Assembly: GCA_963765585.1 (NCBI GenBank) | Contig: CAVXXB010000011.1 | Location: 62,001-126,000, forward strand | DNA from: CAVXXB01 sp963765585 | Lineage (GTDB): Bacteria > Calditrichota > Calditrichia > JAJRVZ01 | Length of the DNA stretch: 64,000 nt | Reading direction: 5' to 3' | In this document: in pieces, positions 56,732-64,000 of the stretch | How the letters are laid out: every line of letters starts with the position of its first letter | Position numbering within the stretch: the stretch's first letter is position 1 | The notes under the pieces: model-generated | What the model saw: the letters and a program-made list of their open reading frames with translations, nothing else | What the model was told of the DNA's origin: nothing | Databases searched by the model: none | Translations under genes and position numbers: made by a program

Positions 56732-57193
56732 TTATTCCTTTACCAGTTCAAGAGATTGCTTAAGAAGGGCCTCACGGGGCATATTTACCAACAGGGAATA
56801 AATACTCACCACGGCAAAAATCAGGTAGTTTTGGAAATCAGCAAGAATGATATAATTAAAAAACCCAAGCAGGGCAATCAATTCGGCCATTGCCCATATA
56901 AGAATATAATTTCTTCTTATCCGGTTTACGACAAAAGGCGACACCTGTTCTTCGGGAAGTTCTTTGGCCCCTTTAATGATTTTTGCCGGCGATAGAACGG
57001 TTCTCTTTAAAAATAGTATTGCAATGGCAAAAATAACCGCCGCGATGAACATCATTTGTGCCACATCCTGGGATTCCGGTATGGGAGCAACCGAGGCAGA
57101 GGAATCCAGATAGTAGACCACAAAACTTAAAATCACAACCCCACTCACCACCGCACCCCAAAGGGTCATATTGGATTTGTGATAATTTTGCAT
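56732..57193 (-). CDS. Four-helix membrane protein of unknown function
   Basis: 153 residues with four hydrophobic segments (about 12-28, 45-62, 95-115, 120-140) and a basic linker (PFVVNRIRRNYIL). No domain recognised. A GGAGTGAGGAC site precedes the ATG. Its stop lies 5 nt before the MBL gene start, so the two are one transcript; whether they share a job is unknown. Confidence 0.65.
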   Translation of the reverse strand: MQNYHKSNMTLWGAVVSGVVILSFVVYYLDSSASVAPIPESQDVAQMMFIAAVIFAIAILFLKRTVLSPAKIIKGAKELPEEQVSPFVVNRIRRNYILIWAMAELIALLGFFNYIILADFQNYLIFAVVSIYSLLVNMPREALLKQSLELVKE

Positions 57194-57597
57194 AACGTCC
57201 TCACTCCTTTCATTTAATAAAATGTAAGCAAATATAGCATTGATATAAAGACTTTATTAATAGGATTTTTCAGATGGAGGTATTATTTATAATTTCAGTA
57301 TTGATAATTGATAAAACTTGAAGGGTAATATTTTGATTGCAGGTCAAGGGATCTGAGGATTTTGATGTTTGTGAATTACCCCAGGATTAATCCTGGGGTA
57401 ATAACACATATTATATACCTGACATTACTTAACTTAGGCTGGATACTTAATCACAAATTATTTATTATTAATTCTCTGCGAACTCTGTGCCTTCTCCGCA
57501 TCCTCTGCGGTTATTATTCATATATTTAACATGAATCAAACTTAGAAACTCAAGCACAAAATTCTTATCTAATCAAAATTTTAATTCCTTCGTGATC
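57194..57597. other. 404-bp intergenic region with 28-bp palindrome
   Basis: AT-rich spacer with a perfect palindrome at 57375-57402 and strings tctctgcgaactctgtgcc and ccgcatcctctgcgg (57470-57510). No gene. Confidence 0.5.
57375..57402. repeat. 28-bp perfect palindrome
   Basis: Half-site ATTACCCCAGGATT followed immediately by its exact reverse complement. No loop and no T run, so it is not a classic terminator. It could be a protein-binding site or a REP-like unit. Confidence 0.85.
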
Positions 57598-58173
57598 CTA
57601 TAATAGCGGATCAATAATCTCCGTAAAAAATGACATCGGCCGGTATCCCTGCACACCCTGTCTTACTTTGCCTTCTTTATCAAGTACGAATGTGGTCGGA
57701 ATACTGCGAATTCCACCATAGGCATATACCACTTCCTGATTATGGATAACAATCGGATAATTTATTTTATAGTTTTCAGCAAAATCTGTTACCATGGGTA
57801 TCACTTCCGCCTCACTTCCCTGATCCAGATTTATACCAAGCACCACAAATTTGTCCTCACCATACTTTTTCTGCATCTCTACAAAATCGGGAATTCCTTT
57901 GCGACATGGCGGACACCAGGTAGCCCAAAAGTCCAGTACAACCACTTTACCTTTATAGTCGCTCAGTTTCACATCATTTCCATCCAAATCTTTCAGAGTA
58001 AAATCCGGTGCCTGAGGATGCTTACTATCTTGTTCCTGCGGCGTGTGGCTGGTTGTATTTGATTTTTCAACTACCGGCTGATTAGTACTATCACCTGTAG
58101 AGAAAAATCCATATGTAACGGCAACAATCAGTATGAATGTAGCCAGTAAACTAAATTTAGTTTTATTTGTCAT
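57598..58173 (-). CDS. TlpA/ResA-like thiol-disulfide oxidoreductase
   Basis: 191 residues with one N-terminal membrane anchor (LLATFILIVAVTYGFF) and an AhpC/TlpA-type thioredoxin fold: FTLKDLDGNDVKLSDYKGKVVVLDFWATWCPPCRKG (CxxC) and IRSIPTTFVLDKEG. It is expected on the periplasmic face, keeping cysteines reduced, for example for cytochrome c maturation, which would serve the eight-heme protein here. GAGGTGAT precedes the ATG. It lies about 100 nt after the PDO-like gene in the same direction. Confidence 0.85.
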   Translation of the reverse strand: MTNKTKFSLLATFILIVAVTYGFFSTGDSTNQPVVEKSNTTSHTPQEQDSKHPQAPDFTLKDLDGNDVKLSDYKGKVVVLDFWATWCPPCRKGIPDFVEMQKKYGEDKFVVLGINLDQGSEAEVIPMVTDFAENYKINYPIVIHNQEVVYAYGGIRSIPTTFVLDKEGKVRQGVQGYRPMSFFTEIIDPLL

Positions 58174-58273
58174 TATATCACCTCAGTATATTTTCTGATA
58201 AATTATATTTATCAATTTTCTTTTATATCAAATCTATAAATCTGAACATACTATTAAATCAATCGGCATTAGA

Positions 58274-58933
58274 TCAAGCTGTTTCTGAGCCGGTCTCAAA
58301 TGCCTCTAAAATTTTCTCAACAAATTCCATCTCCGGAACCGCGCCTTCAATGGGAAAGTCCTCACCCACCATTGTCCGTGGAACACCTCTCACATTATAT
58401 CGCACTGAAAGATGTGGAAACTCAGTCGCTTCCACAGCATCAGCAGTAATATTACTATTTTCAATTGCTGCCTTATGCGCCATGCGTATTGCTTTGGGAC
58501 AATAGGGACAGGTTGGTGTTGCAAATACCTGAAGACGTAATGGCTTATCCACTTTTGCCAGCAAGTCTTTGGCCGCCGGTGAAAAACCGGAATCGTTTTT
58601 GGATACGTCTACAATATCTTCAAGAAGAGCTGAAAATTCATACCCGCTTGGAATTCCGTAATATCGTACGCCATAGTCTTTTTTTCCTTCTATGACAGTT
58701 GCGGGAATCTTATCAATATTGTATTTTTCGACAAATTCTGTATCTGTTTGAAAGTCGTAAATATCTAACGATATCTTCTCTGATAAATCGGAAACTTCCT
58801 CAAGTATCTGTCTTGTTTCCCTGCAATACTGACATTCCAATTCCTGGGTAAACATAATCAGTTTCACATCATCTTTAAGATTCTCAAACAAATTACGGAC
58901 ATACTGCTGATCTTTTTCAGTTAAAAAAGCCAT
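58274..58933 (-). CDS. PDO-like protein disulfide oxidoreductase (two glutaredoxin folds)
   Basis: About 219 residues with two thioredoxin/glutaredoxin-like units. The first has the active site CQYC (about residue 33-36) and the second CPYC (about 147-150) followed by PKAIRMAH; VRGVPRTMVG is the cis-Pro region of the second. This matches the glutaredoxin-like/PDO family best known from thermophiles and archaea. ATG at 58933 chosen because AGGAG is 8 nt upstream; a GTG at 58942 is possible. It follows trxA by about 14 nt. Confidence 0.85.
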   Translation of the reverse strand: MAFLTEKDQQYVRNLFENLKDDVKLIMFTQELECQYCRETRQILEEVSDLSEKISLDIYDFQTDTEFVEKYNIDKIPATVIEGKKDYGVRYYGIPSGYEFSALLEDIVDVSKNDSGFSPAAKDLLAKVDKPLRLQVFATPTCPYCPKAIRMAHKAAIENSNITADAVEATEFPHLSVRYNVRGVPRTMVGEDFPIEGAVPEMEFVEKILEAFETGSETA

Positions 58934-58947
58934 TTGGCCCACTCCTC

Positions 58948-59286
58948 TTAATTCAGTACTTCGGCACCCTGTGCATAATATTTCAACTTTTCGGCAATCA
59001 TCTGTTTTGGTACAGCACCAATAATCTGATCAACAACTTTTCCGTCCTTAAATAATAATAGTGTGGGAATACTCATGATTCCGAACTGCATGGCCACACG
59101 ATTTTCATCAGTATTTACTTTGGCTATTTTTATTTTACCATCAAAATCTTCTGCAAGTTCCTCAAGTACAGGAGCAATCATTCGGCAAGGGCCACACCAG
59201 GGTGCCCAGAAATCTACTAAAACAGGAACATCTGAATTTACAACTTCTGCATCAAAAGTTAAATCGTTTACATTAAGTGGTTTCAT
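58948..59286 (-). CDS. trxA: Thioredoxin
   Basis: 112 residues, the normal size. The active site is WCGPCRM (about 31-37), with the cis-Pro loop SIPTLLLFKDG. It is a general cytoplasmic disulfide reductant. AAGGAGATG precedes the ATG. It lies 83 nt downstream of the anti-sigma gene and 14 nt before the PDO-like gene, consistent with an ECF sigma-controlled redox operon. Confidence 0.93.
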   Translation of the reverse strand: MKPLNVNDLTFDAEVVNSDVPVLVDFWAPWCGPCRMIAPVLEELAEDFDGKIKIAKVNTDENRVAMQFGIMSIPTLLLFKDGKVVDQIIGAVPKQMIAEKLKYYAQGAEVLN

Positions 59287-59369
59287 TGTAACATCTCCTT
59301 TTATTTTCTTTATAATAATTTACTATTTTGATTTTTGATGCAGGTGGGATAAAAAAGATACAATAAATT

Positions 59370-59636
59370 TTAGCGATGTGATTTTTTTATATCATCCAGA
59401 TTTAAAACTTTCAATAAGCGCTCATTAACATCGTTAGGAATTTGCTTTTTATCATCCATTTCGCGGCAAACTGTCACTGTACGACGAATAGTATCTAATT
59501 GCACCTGGCAGGTTGGGCAGGATTTAAGATGTTCGGCAACTTCACGACATGCAGGCGCATCCAAATCTTCGCCCATGAAATCGCAAATTTGTTTGACTAC
59601 ATCTTTGTGATTGAATTTAATTTTATCTTCTGACAT
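59370..59636 (-). CDS. Zinc anti-sigma factor (RsrA/zf-HC2-like)
   Basis: 88 residues, no membrane helix. The ZAS-type motif is CREVAEHLKSCPTC: Cys, then H-x3-C-x2-C, which binds zinc and, in RsrA-type proteins, releases the sigma factor on oxidation. ATG at 59636 is inside the 3' end of the sigma gene (the sigma stop lies at 59623), so the two are translationally coupled. With thioredoxin genes directly downstream this resembles SigR/RsrA disulfide-stress control, which is an inference from layout and motif. Confidence 0.82.
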   Translation of the reverse strand: MSEDKIKFNHKDVVKQICDFMGEDLDAPACREVAEHLKSCPTCQVQLDTIRRTVTVCREMDDKKQIPNDVNERLLKVLNLDDIKKSHR

Positions 59637-60202
59637 GATCTTCAAAATAGTTTGATAATTTATCTCTTAAGTAAAGTCTTGCTCTTCTCAACCTGATTTT
59701 GACGTTTTCTTCACTAAGTTCCAGTATTTTGCCCGTTTCTTTAATTGAAAGAAATTCAAGATCTCTCAGGATGAAAACAGTTCGGTATATTTCCGGCAAT
59801 TCATTTATAGATTTATCCAGTATTTTTTTTCAGCTCTTCATTATGAACTTCAGCCGTTGGATCCTGCGACCAATCAATAAATGCTGTGTTTTCTATACTT
59901 TTCTCGAGTTCCGGATTATCAGGAAACTCTGTATAGACCATCTTTTTACGTCTGAGTTTCATCAGACTGGCATTTGTCGCGATCCGGTAAATCCAGGTAA
60001 AAAATGTTGACCGGCCATCAAAACCATCTATCTTTTCCAGGGCAGTCAGAAAAGTTTCCTGAAGAATATCTTCCGCATCTTCTCTGTTTCTTAAAATCCT
60101 GAGGGCCAGGTTATAGACACGTTCACTGTACATTGACACCAGTTCCGAGAAAGCCCGTTTATCACCCTGCTTGGCATTTTTTACAAGTTCTTGTTCGCTC
60201 AA
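59623..60202 (-). CDS. ECF-type RNA polymerase sigma factor (frameshifted at A8)
   Basis: Region 2 is intact (DKRAFSELVSMYSERVYNLALRI, then ILQETFLTALEKIDGF and TWIYRIATNASLMKLR). As written it ends at EELKKNTG. The mRNA has eight As at that point (59823-59830); with seven, the frame runs on through region 4 (LPEIYRTVFILRDLEFLSI and VKIRLRRARLYLRDKL) to TAA at 59623, giving about 192 residues. Without region 4 it could not recognise a -35 element. Start is TTG at 60202. It is expected to be held by the anti-sigma protein encoded next. Confidence 0.8.
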
Positions 60203-60252
60203 CTAACTGCTCTATAAATATTAAGATGAATAATTTTTAAATAAGTTACAGA

Positions 60253-61584
60253 TTATTCTGGAATCAGAACAAATATTAAGTCCATTACATTCGTTCGTGT
60301 GGGTCCGGTTTTAATCAAATCGCCCAGCGATTCAAAGAAATGATACGCATCATTGTTGTTTAAATATTCCATTGCATTTAAATTTTTCTCAGCAGCACGG
60401 GATAGAGTCGTTTCAGTAACCATGGCACCGGCAGCATCTGTAGGCCCATCAGTCCCATCAGAACCGCAACTGACAAAAAGATAGGGCCGATTTGCGCCGG
60501 TAATTGCCGTAGCTAAAGCAAGTTCCTGGTTCCGCCCGCCCTTGCCATTACCTCTGATATTAACCGTGGGCTCGCCGCCAAACAATAAACATGCCGGCTT
60601 TTTTACCGGGATATCACTATGTTGTACCTCTCTGGAAATAGCCGCTATCATCTTTGCAATTTCCCGGGCCTCACCATCAATCATTGAGGTAAAAATAAGT
60701 GCATTATAACCAAGTTCAGTTGCCTTTGACTCCGCTGCTTTCAGAGCAAGCCGGTTACTGCCAATCACGATATTGGAGACTTTGTTAAAAATCGCATCGC
60801 CGGGTTTTGGTGTTTCCGGTAGTTCACCGGAATAACCGGATTGCAAATGACTTAATATTGAGGCGGGAATTTTATCGACAATCTCATATTTGTTAATAAT
60901 TGACATAGCTTCTGAAAAAGTCGAATCATCCGGACTTGAAGGTCCGGAAGCAATTACGGAAAGGTCATCACCGATGACATCAGACAATGCGAGTGTGATG
61001 CAGCGAGCCGGGCTGATTAGACGGGCCAGCTGGCCACCCTTCACTTTTGACAGATGTTTACGGATACAATTAATTTCGTGTATTGTGGCACTACAACCTA
61101 ATAATGTTTTGCTCAGCTCCTGAAGATCAGCCAATTTAATATTTTCCGGCAGGCTCTCCATCAATGCCGATCCACCACCAGTCAGCAAAACCAGAACACA
61201 ATCATTCTCCGTCAATCCCTCGATTTTCTCCAGCATTTCATTTGTTGCGCTGATGGTATTGTCATCCGGAACCGGATGCGCTGCTTCTAATATCTTTATT
61301 TTATCTACCTGATCAAGATGATCATATTTGACAGTGATACATCCGTCTGAGAGAAAATCGCCAAGCAATTCTTCAACGGCGCGCGCCATCGGTGCAGCGC
61401 CTTTTCCGGCACCTATAACGATCAACTTTTCGCACTTATCCATATCCAGGGTAATATTGTCAGGGAGATGAAGCACATTCCCTTTTCTCCGGATTTGTTC
61501 TTTTATCAGGTAATACGGATCGACAGAATGTAGGGCACTCTGTAGAATTATATCTGCATGATTATTCAGTGTATCTGACTGCAT
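60253..61584 (-). CDS. Glycerate 2-kinase (type II, MOFRL)
   Basis: 443 residues. The N-terminal DUF4147 part has VIGAGKGAAPMARA and LLTGGGSALMESLPE; the C-terminal MOFRL domain has GKGGRNQELAL and SCGSDGTDGPTDAAGA. It phosphorylates glycerate to 2-phosphoglycerate. It starts right at the stop of the glycosyltransferase gene, so it is part of the glycosylglycerate operon and may recycle glycerate released from the osmolyte. Confidence 0.9.
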   Translation of the reverse strand: MQSDTLNNHADIILQSALHSVDPYYLIKEQIRRKGNVLHLPDNITLDMDKCEKLIVIGAGKGAAPMARAVEELLGDFLSDGCITVKYDHLDQVDKIKILEAAHPVPDDNTISATNEMLEKIEGLTENDCVLVLLTGGGSALMESLPENIKLADLQELSKTLLGCSATIHEINCIRKHLSKVKGGQLARLISPARCITLALSDVIGDDLSVIASGPSSPDDSTFSEAMSIINKYEIVDKIPASILSHLQSGYSGELPETPKPGDAIFNKVSNIVIGSNRLALKAAESKATELGYNALIFTSMIDGEAREIAKMIAAISREVQHSDIPVKKPACLLFGGEPTVNIRGNGKGGRNQELALATAITGANRPYLFVSCGSDGTDGPTDAAGAMVTETTLSRAAEKNLNAMEYLNNNDAYHFFESLGDLIKTGPTRTNVMDLIFVLIPE

Positions 61585-62796
61585 TTATTTATTATCCTCC
61601 TCAACCGCCTTTTGTACCTGTATAAATATATCCGGTACCGCTGCTACAACACGATTCCAGGTTGGAATAGACTGCACCTCAAATGGATTTTCCAAGAACT
61701 GATCGCAGGCATGGATCAGACACTCACGAAAAGTCTCCACAGCTACCCCCTCCGCATGACGATCAAAATCTAGTCCATTTATCAACGCGTCATGATAATA
61801 TTTGGTAATGTATTCCTGTGCCGTTCTCAAATAGGTGGAACTCAGGGAATTAAAAAACTCCCGGCTCATGATATGTCCCATGCTGGCCAGGGTAGAAAAA
61901 AGCATTAAAATAATATCTACTGCCATTTTTCCTAATCCGCCATCCATATACCCTTGAATCAAATCAGAATGTTTATGATCGAAGGTATCGGCCAGATCTA
62001 CCTGGCAAATTCTTTTTTTAGAACTGTTACGATAGACTTCCGAAAGCACACCCACTTCCAGGCCCCAGTTAAAAGGTAAACGACATCTGCGCACCAGATT
62101 ATTTACAATGGCAAACTCGCCCGCCAGTGGATATCTGAAACTTCGCAGATAACGTATATAATCGTTACGGACAATTAACTGTGACAATGCCTGGATCAAC
62201 GGAAATACAAGCAGACGTGTTACACGGCCATGCATTTTGTTTGAGACTCGGCTGTAGTATCCTTTGCTGAATTCAAAATCACAACCGGGATGGACAATGG
62301 GAAAAATCAATCTTGCCAGTATCTGACGATCGTAGGTAAGAATATCGGCGTCATGCAGCGCAATCGCGAAGGTATCACGATGAGCCAGGGCAAAACCAAA
62401 TGCCATCCAGGCGCCACGTCCTTTTCCCTGAGGTCCGGCGGATACTTCATTTTCCTCAAGCATTTTCATAATACTTTGTAATTTCGGACCATCATTCCAG
62501 AGAATACTTAATTCCTGGGGCAGGTCGGAAAAGAAATCTTTGGCATGTTTGAATTGCGCTTCATCCGCTCTGTCAAGCGAAATAATCAAACGCTTAATAT
62601 AATCTGCTTCTTTAAGACTCTTAACAATGGTCGGTAGTGCCGGTCCTTCTATTTCGGAAAAAAGAGACGGGATCACCAACGCCACGGGTCGGTTTTGGGC
62701 AAAATTTCGTAACTGATCCTCAAGTGCATCAAGGCTCATCATATCCCCAAGATTATGAAAAGCCGTTATATGACTGTCCTGAAAAAAATCACTCAT
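61585..62796 (-). CDS. Glucosyl-3-phosphoglycerate synthase-like glycosyltransferase
   Basis: 403 residues of a GT-A fold resembling GpgS (GT81) and related retaining enzymes: ALVIPSLFSEIEGPAL at the N-terminus, GKGRGAWMAFGFALAH, the metal-binding DAD-type motif LHDADILTY, and YPLAGEFAIV with WGLEVGVLSEVYR. It should move a sugar from a nucleotide sugar to 3-phosphoglycerate. It overlaps the upstream phosphatase gene by 8 nt and abuts glycerate kinase. Sugar (glucose or mannose) is not certain. Confidence 0.72.
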   Translation of the reverse strand: MSDFFQDSHITAFHNLGDMMSLDALEDQLRNFAQNRPVALVIPSLFSEIEGPALPTIVKSLKEADYIKRLIISLDRADEAQFKHAKDFFSDLPQELSILWNDGPKLQSIMKMLEENEVSAGPQGKGRGAWMAFGFALAHRDTFAIALHDADILTYDRQILARLIFPIVHPGCDFEFSKGYYSRVSNKMHGRVTRLLVFPLIQALSQLIVRNDYIRYLRSFRYPLAGEFAIVNNLVRRCRLPFNWGLEVGVLSEVYRNSSKKRICQVDLADTFDHKHSDLIQGYMDGGLGKMAVDIILMLFSTLASMGHIMSREFFNSLSSTYLRTAQEYITKYYHDALINGLDFDRHAEGVAVETFRECLIHACDQFLENPFEVQSIPTWNRVVAAVPDIFIQVQKAVEEDNK

Positions 62797-63613
62797 GTTT
62801 CCTCCTAAGTAGTGCTAGAACCCTCTCATTCCACCCCACTGGTCCGATTCCTTCTGAGCGTATCAAATTTTTAATTTGGGGTATGTCGGCAAATGTGCCA
62901 TCGTGTCGTTTTATCAGCACGGGATAATCTGCTGCGGCAAGCATATCAAAATCATTTGGACTATCGCCCAACGCAATAGATTTATAGTTAACTCCGGGGA
63001 ATTTCGATTTATAAGAGTTAACTAAAAACCGAAGTGCGTCCCCCTTATTTGATTTTCCCAACAGATGCATAAACCGGCCACCAAACAAGATATTCAAATT
63101 ATATTTCTCAATTTCCTGAACCAGTATTCTCTTGGCTTTATCATCAAAAAACAACGGAACCGAATACTCGCGCTGTAATGCCATTTTTGTTTGACGTTCG
63201 CCAAGTCCGGTCATTTCTTGGATCTCTGATTCTGACGTATTGTGGAATCCCTGAATTGCATAGTCATTTTCCTCCGAGATAATCTGCAGAATTTCCGTTA
63301 TCCGTTCAAATGACGGTCCAAACCGGTAACACCATAATCCTTCAATATCATCACTATCTGGTTCCATAGGGAAATACCCCGGTTTTGTATAAATAGCAGC
63401 GCCATTTTCTACAACAAATGGTGTTCCTTCCAGGTGCATACTATTCTGATATGCCATCATTTCAGGACGCGTTTTACTGGAAACAAGAATGAGTGGAATC
63501 GAGTTTTTTTGTAGAAAAGCCAGAGCATCATTTGCCGGTGCATATGAATAGGATAAATGATCCAGAAGCGTACCATCCAAATCAGAGAAAACAATATATT
63601 TTCGGGTCACCAT
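62789..63613 (-). CDS. Mannosyl/glucosyl-3-phosphoglycerate phosphatase-like HAD protein
   Basis: 274 residues of the HAD-IIB class. Motif I is SDLDGTLLDH, motif II SSKTRPEM, and motif IV ALGDSPNDFDML; ENGAAIYTKPGYF is typical of the MpgP subgroup. It would dephosphorylate the glycosyl-3-phosphoglycerate made by the next gene to the free compatible solute. Its start is 10 nt after the yhbY stop. Confidence 0.8.
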   Translation of the reverse strand: MVTRKYIVFSDLDGTLLDHLSYSYAPANDALAFLQKNSIPLILVSSKTRPEMMAYQNSMHLEGTPFVVENGAAIYTKPGYFPMEPDSDDIEGLWCYRFGPSFERITEILQIISEENDYAIQGFHNTSESEIQEMTGLGERQTKMALQREYSVPLFFDDKAKRILVQEIEKYNLNILFGGRFMHLLGKSNKGDALRFLVNSYKSKFPGVNYKSIALGDSPNDFDMLAAADYPVLIKRHDGTFADIPQIKNLIRSEGIGPVGWNERVLALLRRKHE

Positions 63614-63623
63614 TTATACAACA

Positions 63624-63899
63624 TCACTCATCTTCTTCTGGCAAAGGACGGTATAGTAAAACCGTTCGTCCCAGAACCTGTACGACTTCGATATCTTTCA
63701 GTTTCGATAGATGCTCTACAATTAACTTAAATTCATCTGATTTGGAATCGAGTACCTTAACCTTGACAAGTTCTTTGTTCCCCAGCGCTTCATATATAAA
63801 CCGGATTACCTTATCGGTAATCCCCTCTTTACCGATATGAACACTGGCTTTTAATCTGTTTGCCTGTGCACGTAATTTTCGTTTGTCTTTTCCAATCAT
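63624..63899 (-). CDS. yhbY: YhbY-type CRM-domain RNA-binding protein
   Basis: 91 residues, a single CRM domain. KRKLRAQANRLKASVHIGKEG contains the GxxG-like loop used for RNA contact, and EALGNKELVKVKVL is the conserved second helix and strand. The family associates with pre-50S ribosomal particles. ATG at 63899 has AGGAAAA just upstream; the open frame extends to 63950 but that part is not conserved. Confidence 0.9.
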   Translation of the reverse strand: MIGKDKRKLRAQANRLKASVHIGKEGITDKVIRFIYEALGNKELVKVKVLDSKSDEFKLIVEHLSKLKDIEVVQVLGRTVLLYRPLPEEDE

Positions 63900-63954
63900 A
63901 ATTTTTCCTGTCTGTCTTAAGCAAAGATATAGTAAAGAATCGCGAGTCAAAAAT

Positions 63955-64000
63955 CAAGCTGGAAGGAAGCAGGATGACGGATACAGGATACAAGAAACAG
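63955..64000. repeat. GGATACA-type heptamer repeat text at the window edge
   Basis: Units aggatgacggatacaggat and acaagaaacag continue the ggataca family seen at 40140-40192. Confidence 0.6.

Noticed and set aside
57375..57402. Rho-independent terminator for the TlpA-like gene
   Set aside because: The palindrome lies nearly 200 nt past the stop codon and no T run follows on either strand.
1..64000. tRNA, rRNA, insertion sequence, prophage or plasmid features
   Set aside because: I looked for transposase, integrase, replication or RNA gene signatures and saw none that I can support by eye; small RNAs could be missed without a covariance search.

Overview
The window looks like a chromosomal segment from an AT-rich, Gram-negative bacterium of the FCB superphylum. 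The strongest pointer is a secreted 979-residue glycoside hydrolase that ends in a type IX secretion sorting domain with the NYPNPFNP signature. Outer-membrane beta-barrels, several lipoproteins with clear lipoboxes and many SpoIIE-type phosphatases fit this. Candidatus Marinimicrobia, Calditrichota or KSB1-like lineages are plausible. The sequence alone does not fix the phylum, and I see no rRNA, tRNA, CRISPR array, integrase, transposase or phage gene.

Layout. 1-3.7 kb: loose genes (zinc-ribbon protein, POT-like transporter, cupin, YdeI-like protein). 3.7-10.0 kb, minus strand: a TetR-controlled operon of a LolA-like protein, two FtsX-type permeases, an ABC ATPase and a barrel protein, probably lipid or lipoprotein traffic to the outer membrane. 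10.3-15.7 kb: a broken Spy-like gene, an unusual ROK sugar-kinase/PAS/HPt/CheA-like kinase fusion, a FecR-domain lipoprotein and a serine hydrolase. 16.1-19.8 kb: a two-gene respiratory module with a cytochrome bd-like membrane domain fused to eight c-type heme sites. 20.0-25.5 kb: envelope proteins and the secreted glycoside hydrolase. 25.9-28.1 kb: a PilZ protein, a SpoIIAA-like protein and a SpoIIE phosphatase.

28.2-39.8 kb, minus strand: a complete branched-chain amino acid block in the order ilvD-ilvB-ilvN-ilvC-leuB-leuA-leuC-leuD-cimA. CimA suggests isoleucine is made from citramalate. 40.7-47.0 kb: a partner-switching module (propeller phosphatase, RsbW-like kinase, STAS antagonist, second phosphatase). 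47.0-50.1 kb: UPF0316 protein, DPP III-like lipoprotein and a second PilZ protein. 50.2-57.2 kb: miaB, mtaB, a LolA-like protein, radA, an MBL-fold nuclease-like protein and a membrane protein. 57.6-60.2 kb: an ECF sigma factor, zinc anti-sigma factor, thioredoxin, disulfide oxidoreductase and TlpA-like protein, reminiscent of SigR/RsrA redox control. 60.3-63.9 kb: glycerate kinase, glucosyl/mannosyl-3-phosphoglycerate synthase and phosphatase (compatible solute) and yhbY.

Two features run through the whole window. First, intergenic DNA is packed with tandem arrays, mostly of period 7, and with small palindromic elements; some have replaced the last codons of genes. Second, five genes are split by a shift of the same sign (one surplus base), and a sixth has an in-frame TGA. 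These could be assembly errors, gene decay or recoding; the sequence cannot decide.
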